A DNA stretch of 51,854 nt. Origin: Candidatus Cloacimonadota bacterium. GTDB lineage: Bacteria; Cloacimonadota; Cloacimonadia; Cloacimonadales; TCS61. Below are positions 27,475 to 36,500 of this stretch, one piece after another. The notes beneath the pieces were generated by a model. The model saw only the letters and a program-made list of their open reading frames with translations. It searched no databases and was not told the DNA's origin. The position numbers and the translations under genes were made by a program. The DNA lies in assembly GCA_018400535.1 (NCBI GenBank), contig JAGYMQ010000089.1:1-51854 (forward strand), written 5' to 3'. The stretch's first letter is position 1. Each line of letters opens with the position of its first letter.

Positions 27475-28146
27475 TCAAGTTCCTTGATTTTGGCTGTTTC
27501 CGACGAAAATCGAGGTCTCGTATTTTATCTTGCGCAAATTCTTTTCTTTATCTTCATCAAAACTTTGATCGGGTTGTCTTTCTCTGAAGCGAACCTGTGC
27601 TTCCAATTCAATTTTCACGAGAACGGCATTACCAGACCCATCACGCTTAATGATCTGCCAGGCTGTGTTGGGATTCAATATCTTGAATTGAGGTTCATTG
27701 CCAAACATTTTTGTTTTCGTGGAAGGAAATACTTGTTTGGCTTCCTCGAAGTGTAATACACCATAGCGGGAATAAACGTTCATATGTCCGTTGCCATCTA
27801 TTCTGAAACGACTCCAATGAGAATTTGAACCAAAAGATTGGTCGATGATAACAGGTTTGATTAGTAGAGAATTGTCTGTGATTCCAATGGAAGCATTGCG
27901 TGCTGTGGCCAATCCTATCAAACCTTCATCTTCTGTTACGTTTTCGTAAGTATAGCCATAGCGGATAGTCTCAATTGCATTGAATAGATCCTCTTGTAGT
28001 TGAGTGTATAATTTAACTTCTTGATAATTGATAATAAAATTTAGAATTGCGACAGATAGACCGGCTAGAACCATAACCGCTAAAGGCAATGCAACGACCA
28101 TTTCTAATAAGGAAACACCTTTTTGATTTTTGATCATTATCATCAC
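27475..28146 (-). CDS. Minor pilin, PilW/GspJ-like
   Basis: A 223-residue protein with a class III prepilin signal: basic leader, KNQKG cleavage glycine, then VSLLEMVVALPLAVMVLAGL with Glu at +5. This requires processing by PilD. The C-terminal region (about residues 60-220) is beta-rich and resembles the PilW/GspJ type in size. It overlaps the preceding minor pilin by 4 bases and its stop touches the start of the large pseudopilin-like gene, so the three are co-translated. Several in-frame Met codons (28146, 28143, 28137) leave the exact start open. Confidence 0.8.
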   Translation of the reverse strand: MMIMIKNQKGVSLLEMVVALPLAVMVLAGLSVAILNFIINYQEVKLYTQLQEDLFNAIETIRYGYTYENVTEDEGLIGLATARNASIGITDNSLLIKPVIIDQSFGSNSHWSRFRIDGNGHMNVYSRYGVLHFEEAKQVFPSTKTKMFGNEPQFKILNPNTAWQIIKRDGSGNAVLVKIELEAQVRFRERQPDQSFDEDKEKNLRKIKYETSIFVGNSQNQGT

Positions 28147-28619
28147 CTGCCTACAACATCAGTTCGATAGAAATAATCTTCACGCAAGATCAATTCTTTT
28201 TCTCTATTGAGAAGTGTTCCAAAATATTCTTTCGGTCCATCTTCCCACTTGATCTTGATCGTGATAATGTCATAGTCCACATAATTTGCTACTTGAAGGT
28301 CAGTTAGTGAGTTTTTGCTGAGATTGATCAAACCTTCGATTGTTTCATCACCTTGATCATCGATCTTAAAAGAACCGGTCTCTAATTGACTGATATCGAC
28401 TGTAGAATTTTTATTATACATATTCTGATATTTCAATTCTTCCAATTTTTCCATTGCCTTAAGCAATACCACACGGTAGTGATAATTTTCGATAGCTTTA
28501 TGTTTGGCAACATAAATGCTGATGAATAATCCGGCGATGGCAACCGTAACTATGATCAGAGCTGCCAAAACTTGGATCAAACCAAAACCTTTTTCCGATT
28601 TGATAATTTTATAAAACAT
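28143..28619 (-). CDS. Minor pilin, PilV/GspI-like, with Gln at +5
   Basis: The start is placed at 28619 (MFYKIIKSEKGFGL), just after pilT; the ORF-track start lies inside pilT. Leader KSEKG, then FGLIQVLAALIIVTVAIAGL: a prepilin helix, but with Gln where nearly all pilins have Glu at +5. Loss of Glu5 is known for GspK-type tip pseudopilins. The 158-residue protein is otherwise PilV/GspI-sized, with a short beta-domain ending WEDGPKEYFGTLLNREK. It is the first of three consecutive minor-pilin-type genes. Confidence 0.78.
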   Translation of the reverse strand: MFYKIIKSEKGFGLIQVLAALIIVTVAIAGLFISIYVAKHKAIENYHYRVVLLKAMEKLEELKYQNMYNKNSTVDISQLETGSFKIDDQGDETIEGLINLSKNSLTDLQVANYVDYDIITIKIKWEDGPKEYFGTLLNREKELILREDYFYRTDVVGR

Positions 28620-28620
28620 T

Positions 28621-29676
28621 CTAAAAACCTGTTCCTGTGGCAAACATTTTGGGATTATCGGCAAATTCCTTCGCTATTTTTCGGTCTAAATATCCATTCA
28701 TTACATGGTTATACAAAGATTGATCTTTGGATTGCATACCTTCTTTGTTTCCAGCTTGAATCACGGAAGGAATTTGATAGGTCTTTTCTTCACGGATCAG
28801 ATTTTTTACTGCTGAATTTGCTATCATGATCTCTAAGGCGGGAATTCTATCGCTTCCATCTTTCATCGGTAGAAGAGTCTGTGCGACGACCGCTTGCAGT
28901 GATTCTGCCAGCATAGACCTGATCTGTGCTTGCTGTTCCTTGGGAAACATATCGATCATTCTGTCGATCGATTTTGTAGCACTACTTGTATGCAAAGTGG
29001 CCAGCACAAGATGTCCTGTTTCTGCCGCACGCAGCGCAAGCGAAACCGTTTCCAGGTCTCGCATTTCACCTACCAGGATCACATCCGGGTCTTCACGCAA
29101 TGCCGAGCGCAAAGCGATATCGAAAGACCAGGTATCGTGACCAACTTCTCTCTGATTAACCAAAGAGTTTTTGCTGGCATGTACGTATTCGATCGGGTCT
29201 TCGATAGAAATTATGTGACAATGTTTGTGATCATTAATGTAATCGATCATTGTTGCCAACGTAGTTGATTTTCCACTTCCTGTGGGACCTGTCACCAGCA
29301 CCAGTCCTCTATCTTTCATTGCCAGGCGCGCCAGAACTTCTGGTAAATGCAGATCATCAAAACTTCTGATCACATTTGGGATTACGCGAAAGGCAACGCC
29401 CAAACCATTTAGTTGATGAAAGGCGTTCACGCGGAAACGAGTGTTATCATCCAGTTTTGTGGAAAAGTCGATTTCCAATTTTTCTTCAAATATTGCGTGT
29501 TGTGATTTATTCATTGTGCTGTAAATAAGTTGTTTAACCTCATCTTTGGAAAATTTTGGAAGATTAAGTTTTTTCATTTTTCCCAGAACTCTCACCATCG
29601 GTATCGAGCCAGCGCTGATATGAAGGTCGGAAGCTCCTGCGTCGGTTGTGAATTGCAATAGTTCTTTAACGGTCAA
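28621..29676 (-). CDS. pilT: Type IV pilus retraction ATPase
   Basis: Hexameric ATPase that depolymerises the pilus. The 351-residue protein begins at a TTG codon (29676) behind GGAGGTGTCAG. It has the N-terminal PAS-like domain (GASDLHISAGSIPMVRV), Walker A GPTGSGKSTT near residue 130, an Asp box (IISIEDPIEYVH), Walker B-type DVILVGEMRDLET, a His box (TGHLVLATLHT), and a C-terminal AIRNLIRE-like motif seen as AVKNLIREEK, specific to PilT and required for retraction. Its presence directly after the pilin gene indicates a retractile pilus with twitching or DNA-uptake potential. Confidence 0.96.
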   Translation of the reverse strand: MTVKELLQFTTDAGASDLHISAGSIPMVRVLGKMKKLNLPKFSKDEVKQLIYSTMNKSQHAIFEEKLEIDFSTKLDDNTRFRVNAFHQLNGLGVAFRVIPNVIRSFDDLHLPEVLARLAMKDRGLVLVTGPTGSGKSTTLATMIDYINDHKHCHIISIEDPIEYVHASKNSLVNQREVGHDTWSFDIALRSALREDPDVILVGEMRDLETVSLALRAAETGHLVLATLHTSSATKSIDRMIDMFPKEQQAQIRSMLAESLQAVVAQTLLPMKDGSDRIPALEIMIANSAVKNLIREEKTYQIPSVIQAGNKEGMQSKDQSLYNHVMNGYLDRKIAKEFADNPKMFATGTGF

Positions 29677-29691
29677 CTGACACCTCCGAAA

Positions 29692-30132
29692 TTAATCTAA
29701 TATTTGTTCTTGAGAAGTTTCGCTTTCTTCGTCCTCTCCTGTTCCATAACCATGATATTTTGCGTCATCAACGTCATACCAGACTTGTTTTCCTTCACCT
29801 TCAGGAAATTCTTCGGTCGAAGTAGCAATGTAGCGAGTTGGTGGATTTCCCACAACTTCGAATTCCCAATTTAATAAAGTACGGTTTCCAAGCTGAGTAT
29901 CTTTCAGCGCTTCTTCAACATTATAGTTTTCTGTCGTTCCATAGGTTTGATAGTGGACGCGATAAGTGCTCCGAATAGCAGCTATTGCCGTTTGTGCCTC
30001 GGTTGATCTGGCATTACGCACATAATTCATATAAATCGGGACTGCGATTGCAGCGAGAATGGCGATGATCACCACCACTACCAATAATTCGATCAAACTA
30101 AATCCTTTTTCGTTCTGTAAATGCTTAAACAT
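29692..30132 (-). CDS. pilA: Major type IV pilin
   Basis: A 146-residue prepilin: short leader MFKHLQNEKG, then FSLIELLVVVVIIAILAAIA, the classical N-methylated helix with Glu at +5, and Pro at about +22. The globular part is short and acidic toward the end (EDEESETSQE) with no cysteine pair, closer to the compact GspG/PilA-C type. It is first in the pil operon, behind a sigma-54-type promoter and a strong AGGAGGAAAA ribosome-binding site, consistent with high, regulated expression. Confidence 0.93.
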   Translation of the reverse strand: MFKHLQNEKGFSLIELLVVVVIIAILAAIAVPIYMNYVRNARSTEAQTAIAAIRSTYRVHYQTYGTTENYNVEEALKDTQLGNRTLLNWEFEVVGNPPTRYIATSTEEFPEGEGKQVWYDVDDAKYHGYGTGEDEESETSQEQILD

Positions 30133-30168
30133 TTTTCCTCCTGAATTTACATTTTATTTTTCTATTAA

Positions 30169-30185
30169 ATGCAATTATCGTTCCA
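30169..30185 (-). promoter_or_regulatory. Sigma-54 (RpoN) type promoter of pilA
   Basis: Minus-strand TGGAACGATAATTGCAT matches the -24/-12 consensus TGGCAC-N5-TTGCW at all key positions, including GG and GC with a 12-base step. The predicted transcription start near 30159 leaves about 27 bases of leader containing the ribosome-binding site. In several bacteria pilA is activated through PilS/PilR and sigma-54. Confidence 0.75.
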
Positions 30186-30231
30186 TTGCATTATATTACT
30201 TAACATTTATCAAAATTGATTAATTCTTTTT

Positions 30232-33200
30232 TTATTTTAACAACAGCATTCTTTTGCTGGAAATTATTTTTTGATCAATAGTTAAATGATAGAAATATAT
30301 TCCACTGCCTACCAGTTCATTGCTCTGATCCTTTCCATCCCAAGAAATTGATCCATTTTTTCTTTCCTCCTCAGTGATTTCTAATTTTCGTATTTTTTGT
30401 CCTTTGATATTGTAAATTTCCAGATTCACGGAAGTGGGATTTTGTGTTATATTAAAATAGATAGTTGTCGAAGGATTAAAGGGATTTGGAAAGTTGCCCA
30501 ATAACTTTGTTGCTGGTATTAGTTCGTCTGGCGAAGTAAAAGCTGTCGTCCGTTCTACCAAATTTGAGAAAGCTGGAATTGATTCAATATTATTAGTATG
30601 AACCGATCTGATGGCGTATTGATAGACATCATTTGGTAGATTGTCCCAGGTTAGATCAGTGAAAGTGGTATCCGTAACTATTTCACCGATCAGTTCCCAT
30701 TCATCAGGATTATTATGAGAAGTTTCTGGAAAACGATAGATGTTATAGCCTTCAAAAGAACGTAATCTTTCATTTCTGGCTAACAATGTTTTTTGAACTC
30801 GAGCAGTATTTCCCAGATTTACACCATAGGCTCGTAGAAACATATTCTTTTGGAATATTCCGCCCATATCACCAATATCCTGCCATGTTTCATTCTCATC
30901 GGTCCAATCGGTTATGCTGAAATGTGTGCCAAATTGAAATTCCCAAGGTGCATTTTCGCCGTCATCAAGCGCTAGAGAAGTGTATTCATTGGGAGTGGAA
31001 ATTCCCAGACAAAATCCTTCATAAGCTTCGATCTGTTCAGGCAGTTCAAAAACATTCCACTCATCATCAATGTTATCAACGTATCCAGAATCAAAAATCA
31101 GATCCTGTTGATTGGGCTTTCCTTCATTATCCAAGCCGAAAATATAAAGCTTTACATTATCATGAGTTTGATAATCGGAAGTGAGATACCACTGAATTTC
31201 CTGAATTATCGAAATATTTGGATGAACAGCGCCGAAAACACCATTTGGATAATTTTCACTGAATCCAATTTGAAAATCAACTTCTCCGTCATCATAGCGA
31301 AATTCACCACCGCCTTGACCGGGAGAGCTCCAGGTTAGGTCAACCAATGTGCCAGGATCATTTTGTTCAGCAAAAACATTGCCAGGCGGATAAGCCAATT
31401 CTGAAAGCACAATTGTTCCCAGATCAAGGCTGGTAGAACCAACTTGAATCATTTCTTCATAAGTTTGATAATCTTCATAGGAAATGACCAGATCATAATC
31501 GATATTTGTATAGACATCATCGATCTGGAAATCACCATTTTGATCTGTAAAAACTTCATAATTAGCAAAGCCATCCAAAGTGACGACAGCATTTTCCAGA
31601 CCAATACTTGGCGCATCACTTCCAACCACGTTTCCACTCACAGAAACCTGTCCCAGAGGAATGAGCTCAAAATCCAATTGGATAGTTTGATCTTCCAAAA
31701 CTTCGGCTGTTTGCACATCTGGCGAATAGCCGTATTTGGAAGCTGTAAAAGTGTAATTTCCCACTGTTATATTGCCAAAAAAGTAATAGCCGTCTGCGTC
31801 AGAAAAGGTGATCATTTGATTTTCATCGATCTCGATCTCTGCACCTTCGATCGGTGTTCCGTCATCAGCTGTCACATAACCTTCCACGTTTCCCATCGCA
31901 CCCTGGAAAAAGGTGATCGTGACATTTGCAAATTTTTCAAAGCTATAACCTGTTGGTGGATCGTAAGGATCCAAAACCATATCATCATCTCGTTCATATC
32001 TTGTTCTATCAATATATTGCGTAGTTTCTGTGTGTAAGAAATAACAGCTTGAGCCATAGGTTTGATCATCCATCGGACGAAATGCCATGATGACCAGATT
32101 GTCGCCTTCATAATAATATTGGTTATCGAATTCAATCGTGACAGAATTCTGACTGGAAAGATAATTGATGGTTCCATCGAAAACTTGCGTGAGAGAAGAA
32201 GCTGGAATCCAACCTGAGGTTAAATTCGTTTGTGTGGTTTCACCGATCCAAATTTTTGTAGGTTTGTTATAAAGATCGTTATTAAAATTAGTGTAATAAG
32301 TTAACTGAGTGATAAAACTTTCGCTGATACCGAGTTCATCTTCAAAGATTATCGTTTCAGAAAGACTGTTTTTATATTGGAAGCAAACTGGCGTTCGATC
32401 ATTATTTTCAGTTCCGTTGCCCACATTAATTTCGATGACGCCTGGTGGAAAAATTTGCACATCGATCTCATTGGTGGCATCATTTGCCGTGTTCTCATCT
32501 CCTTGCAATTCAACTGCGCCGTGTAATGAAGTAGTTCCCTGCGGTTCATCACCGGGAATATTCCAGGATAAGGTGTGTGTGACAATTTCATCTGGAGCGA
32601 TTGCAGCATTGATGTCGATCGAATTAAGAAGCTCATTATTACGCATCAATTTGACTGTGTAGGAATTTTGGACATTATAGCCAACGTTCTTTACAGTGAC
32701 GTCATAATTCACAGTATTTCCAGCATTTGCTACCATTGGTCCTTCAATTTCCATTCCCGCAAGGTCATTGTCATAGGTGATCAGCGTTCCTTCCAAAATA
32801 ATGTCATCGATATACCAATAATTTATATTGTAGGAATCTCCATCAAAGACCCAAGCGATCTGGAAATTTGCAGAACCGACATCGGGAGTTGTTACCGTAA
32901 TGTTTTCGGTTGTGGCTGGAAGATCAGATGAAGGAAATGTGGTAACGGTGTTCCAGCTTAGGCCATCGCTGGAAGTTTCCAGGCGCAAAGTATAATTTCC
33001 ATCAAAGTCATTGATACTGTGTTTGAATTCGAGCTCCAATTCAGTAGCTCCCACAGTATTGACGGGATCACATGCCAATCTCTGCACAGCTACCGTCGAA
33101 GGTGACCAATTGAATTCTGCTTCTGGTTGGGTTCCGCCAGCATTATTACTGCTGCTCTGTTGCCAATTTATCTGTCCTGAGGAAGAAGTGGTTTGCCAAC

Positions 33201-33300
33201 CAGGTGGGGGAAAGGTTCCGGTGAAGTCAGTTTCAACGATAATTTCCCCATAAAGAGAAGTGAACACTATCAGTATAAGCAAGATTAAATTTTTTTTCAT
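30232..33300 (-). CDS. Giant secreted protein with CARDB, two CarboxypepD_reg domains, and a FlgD-like/T9SS C-terminal module
   Basis: The 1022-residue product begins with a signal peptide (MKKNLILLILIVFTSLYGE). An N-terminal jellyroll (about 20-180, ending YWYIDDIILEG) resembles secreted-protease accessory domains. A CARDB-like segment follows (about 185-285, VKNVGYNVQNSYTVKLM). Two carboxypeptidase-regulatory sandwiches are clear: GNVEGYVTADDGTPIEGAEI and VSGNVVGSDAPSIGLENAVV. A fibronectin-like part precedes the C-terminal LLGNFPNPFNPSTTIYF ... GIYFYHL ... KRMLLLK module. I see no catalytic motif, so it is likely an adhesin or structural surface protein. It faces away from the M14 protease gene and has its own sigma-54-like candidate upstream. 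Confidence 0.85.
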   Translation of the reverse strand: MKKNLILLILIVFTSLYGEIIVETDFTGTFPPPGWQTTSSSGQINWQQSSSNNAGGTQPEAEFNWSPSTVAVQRLACDPVNTVGATELELEFKHSINDFDGNYTLRLETSSDGLSWNTVTTFPSSDLPATTENITVTTPDVGSANFQIAWVFDGDSYNINYWYIDDIILEGTLITYDNDLAGMEIEGPMVANAGNTVNYDVTVKNVGYNVQNSYTVKLMRNNELLNSIDINAAIAPDEIVTHTLSWNIPGDEPQGTTSLHGAVELQGDENTANDATNEIDVQIFPPGVIEINVGNGTENNDRTPVCFQYKNSLSETIIFEDELGISESFITQLTYYTNFNNDLYNKPTKIWIGETTQTNLTSGWIPASSLTQVFDGTINYLSSQNSVTIEFDNQYYYEGDNLVIMAFRPMDDQTYGSSCYFLHTETTQYIDRTRYERDDDMVLDPYDPPTGYSFEKFANVTITFFQGAMGNVEGYVTADDGTPIEGAEIEIDENQMITFSDADGYYFFGNITVGNYTFTASKYGYSPDVQTAEVLEDQTIQLDFELIPLGQVSVSGNVVGSDAPSIGLENAVVTLDGFANYEVFTDQNGDFQIDDVYTNIDYDLVISYEDYQTYEEMIQVGSTSLDLGTIVLSELAYPPGNVFAEQNDPGTLVDLTWSSPGQGGGEFRYDDGEVDFQIGFSENYPNGVFGAVHPNISIIQEIQWYLTSDYQTHDNVKLYIFGLDNEGKPNQQDLIFDSGYVDNIDDEWNVFELPEQIEAYEGFCLGISTPNEYTSLALDDGENAPWEFQFGTHFSITDWTDENETWQDIGDMGGIFQKNMFLRAYGVNLGNTARVQKTLLARNERLRSFEGYNIYRFPETSHNNPDEWELIGEIVTDTTFTDLTWDNLPNDVYQYAIRSVHTNNIESIPAFSNLVERTTAFTSPDELIPATKLLGNFPNPFNPSTTIYFNITQNPTSVNLEIYNIKGQKIRKLEITEEERKNGSISWDGKDQSNELVGSGIYFYHLTIDQKIISSKRMLLLK

Positions 33301-33410
33301 AATTGTACTCCAGATTGATATATTTTTTTTACATTGATTGCCAATCTTTTCAAGGAAAAATTTGTCAAGATATAATCAAAGAATAAAAAAACATTTAGAT
33401 TGAACGAGTT

Positions 33411-33426
33411 TGCAGTTTTTGAACCA
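33411..33426 (-). promoter_or_regulatory. Possible sigma-54-type promoter for the giant secreted protein
   Basis: Minus-strand TGGTTCAAAAACTGCA keeps GG and GC 12 bases apart and TGCA at -12, with three mismatches to TGGCAC-N5-TTGCA. It lies about 110 bases upstream of the start codon. Weaker than the pilA and M14-peptidase sites. Confidence 0.4.
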
Positions 33427-33484
33427 ATTATGTTTTATTTTTGATCCTTAATGTACTTTATACTTCTATTGATTTGCTGATTAT

Positions 33485-33500
33485 TGGAACCAGTATTGCA
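33485..33500 (+). promoter_or_regulatory. Sigma-54-type promoter of the M14 carboxypeptidase gene
   Basis: TGGAACCAGTATTGCA matches TGGCAC-N5-TTGCA with one mismatch, the same one seen in the pilA promoter. The predicted start is near 33511, 29 bases before the ATG. Two overlapping TATAAT-like boxes just downstream leave a sigma-70 alternative. Confidence 0.7.
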
Positions 33501-33539
33501 TTATAATATGTATAATGAATTATTTCTGGAGGTAAAATA

Positions 33540-36500
33540 ATGATGAAAAAAGCATTAACAGTTTTTTTACTCTTTTCTTTGATTATAATCAATTTATTCG
33601 CTAACAGGCAAAAAGAAATGGAAATTAGAGTTTATTTTGAAGATCAAAATGATCTGGAAAATTTGGCTGCATTGAATTTGAATGGAGATATATATCCTAA
33701 CGGAGAAGCAGTCTTATATGTCAATTCAAAACAATTTTCTCAGATACAAGCTTTGGGCCTTGATTATAATATTCTGCGGGAAGATACCAGCTATGATGGG
33801 TTTTGGGAAAATCGTGATCTCACCAGAGATTTCTATCACACTGCAGATGAGATAATTGCTCTGGCTGATAGTCTGGCAAATGCTTTTCCAGCTATTTGCG
33901 AAAAACACGTTTTTGGCTATTCCGTGCAAAATCGGGAACTGGGCGCGCTAAAAATCACCGATAATGTTACGATGGATGAAAATGAACCAGAAGTTATGTT
34001 CGATGGCGGGATCCATGGAGATGAAGTTGGAGCTGCTGAAAATTGCATCCGCTTTGCCCGCGATCTTTGTCTGGATTATGGAACTGATCCAATCATCACA
34101 AATTTGATAGATAACCGCGAAATATGGATCTATTATATGGTAAATCCTGATGGACGAGTTGCTGACAATCGAGAAAATGCCAATGGTGTCGATTTGAATC
34201 GAGATGCTGGTTATATGTGGGATGCCTGGGGCGGAAGCCCTGGTGCTTTTTCTCAGCCAGAATCAAAAGCTCTCCGCAATGCGACTTATAGCAGACAATT
34301 CGTGGTGCATACCACCTATCACAGCGGAACAGAATTTATCTCCTGTCCCTGGAGTTATCGTGCAGATCAATGCCCTGATTATGGTCACATTATGGACCTG
34401 GCTGGAATTTATTCAAATACTTCTACTTATGCTAACATGTCTTACGGACAGGGTTGCACAGGAATGTACCCGATCAATGGTAGCACGAAAGATACAAATT
34501 ATGGCGCAGCTGGTGCGATCAGTTGGTCGATGGAAATTTCTTATTCAAAGCATCCACCTGCTTCCCAAATTCAGCTCTATTACAATCGCAATAAACCGGC
34601 AATGATCGCTATGATCGAATATGCTGGTTACGGATTGGAAGGCGTTGTGACTGATGCTACAAATGGCGAACCTATCGCAGCAGCAGTTTTTATCAATGAC
34701 TATTTCCCATGCTATACCGATCCTGCTGTAGGCGATTATCACAAATATGTTTTACCAGGAATTTATGACCTCACCATTGTGGCAAATGGCTATGAAACGC
34801 AAACTATCACAGATGTGCAGGTAACAGCAAATAATTCGACTGCGACCGATTTCCAGCTCCAACCTGAAGATGGACAATACATTTATCGCATAGTAAGCTC
34901 ACAGATTCCTGATAATAATACTGCTGACGAGGGTGATACACCTGGAATTATCGGTGCACCAGATAACAGAAATTATTCAATAGGAAAAAATGGCTGGGTG
35001 ATCGTTGATATGCAATATCCAATCTCAGATGGTCCTGGAAATGATATCAAAATTCACGAAGGCGATACTTCTCCTGAAAGTTTTGATTGTTATGCCAGCG
35101 ATAGCGTAGATGGTCCCTGGGAATTTTTGGGAACTGGAACTGGAACGACAGAATTTGATCTGGCAATGGGAAGCATTATCGAAGCGCAATATATCAAGAT
35201 CGTTGACGATGGAGATGGAGCGCAAACAGCTGCTAATGCGGGATTTGATCTGGATGCGATCGAAGCGCTGGAAAGCTCTCCGGGAGTTTATCTTGGTCTG
35301 ATGAATTATGAAATTGATGATTCTGCTGGGAATAATAATGGTCGCATCGATCCTGGTGAAACCGTCGATCTCAGCACAGAACTTCGAAATAATGGTGATC
35401 AACTAGCCGAGAATACGACAGGAACAATTTTAACAACTTCTCCTTATATCACGCTGGATGTGAATACTGCAAATTTTGGAAATATCTCACCGAATCAAAC
35501 TGAAGTGGCAGTTTTCACACTCACAGCTGATGCTTCCACGCCTTTGGGAACTACAGCAGAGTTCACTCTCGAAGTGAGTGCAAATGGTGGAAATTACACA
35601 AACAGTTTTGAAATGGAATTCATCGTCGGGCAAATTCCAGTTGTCATAATAGATCTGGATGAAAATCTGAATTCTGCTTCCGCAATGCAGAACGCATTAA
35701 ATGATCTGGGAATTACCAGTGAATATCTCACAGCTTTTCCTGCTGATCTGAATCTTTACACAACCGTTTTTCTTGCTTTGGGTATCTACAGCGATAACCA
35801 TGTTCTCTCTTCCGGCGAAGGAACGCAACTGGCAGATTATCTGGATAACGGTGGCTATCTTTACATGGAAGGTGGTGATACCTGGTATTTTGATACACAA
35901 ACTGCTGTTCATCCCATGTTCAATATTAATGCAACGGGTGATGGAACTTCTGATCTCGGTCCTATCAACGGAGAAACAGGAACTTTTGCTGAAAGTATGC
36001 ACTATTCCTATTCCGGTGATAATAACTGGATGGATCATATCGAACCGACTGGTTCAGCTTTTGATTTCTTCCGCAATCAATTACCTGATTACGGTTGTGC
36101 TGTCGCCTATGATGAAGGAAGTTACAGAACGATCGGTACTTCTTTTGAATTCGGTGGTTTGGATGATGGTGCATTTACAAAAGAAGATCTTATGGCAGAA
36201 TATGTCGATTTCTTCGATCTGGGTGGCACGGGACCCAATTTTGGTTATATCGAAGGAACAGTAACTCTAGATGGTGGAACTGGTAATGTGGAAGATGTGG
36301 AAATCGAAGTGGGAAATCTAACGGTTAATCCCGATGCTTCCGGCAATTATTCACTGGAGCTTTTACCTGGAACTTACGACGTGACTGCCACATTAACCGG
36401 ATATGAGCCTTTTACTGCAGAAGATGTGGTAGTGGAAGAAAACCAGATAACAGATCTGAACATTATTTTGGAATACATACCGGCAACTTTCGATCCACCT

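Noticed and set aside
30169-30191. ATGCAAT ... ATTGCAT inverted repeat upstream of pilA, considered as terminator or operator
   Set aside because: It lacks a T-run, and its sequence is better explained by the sigma-54 -24/-12 motif, whose TTGCAT forms one arm.
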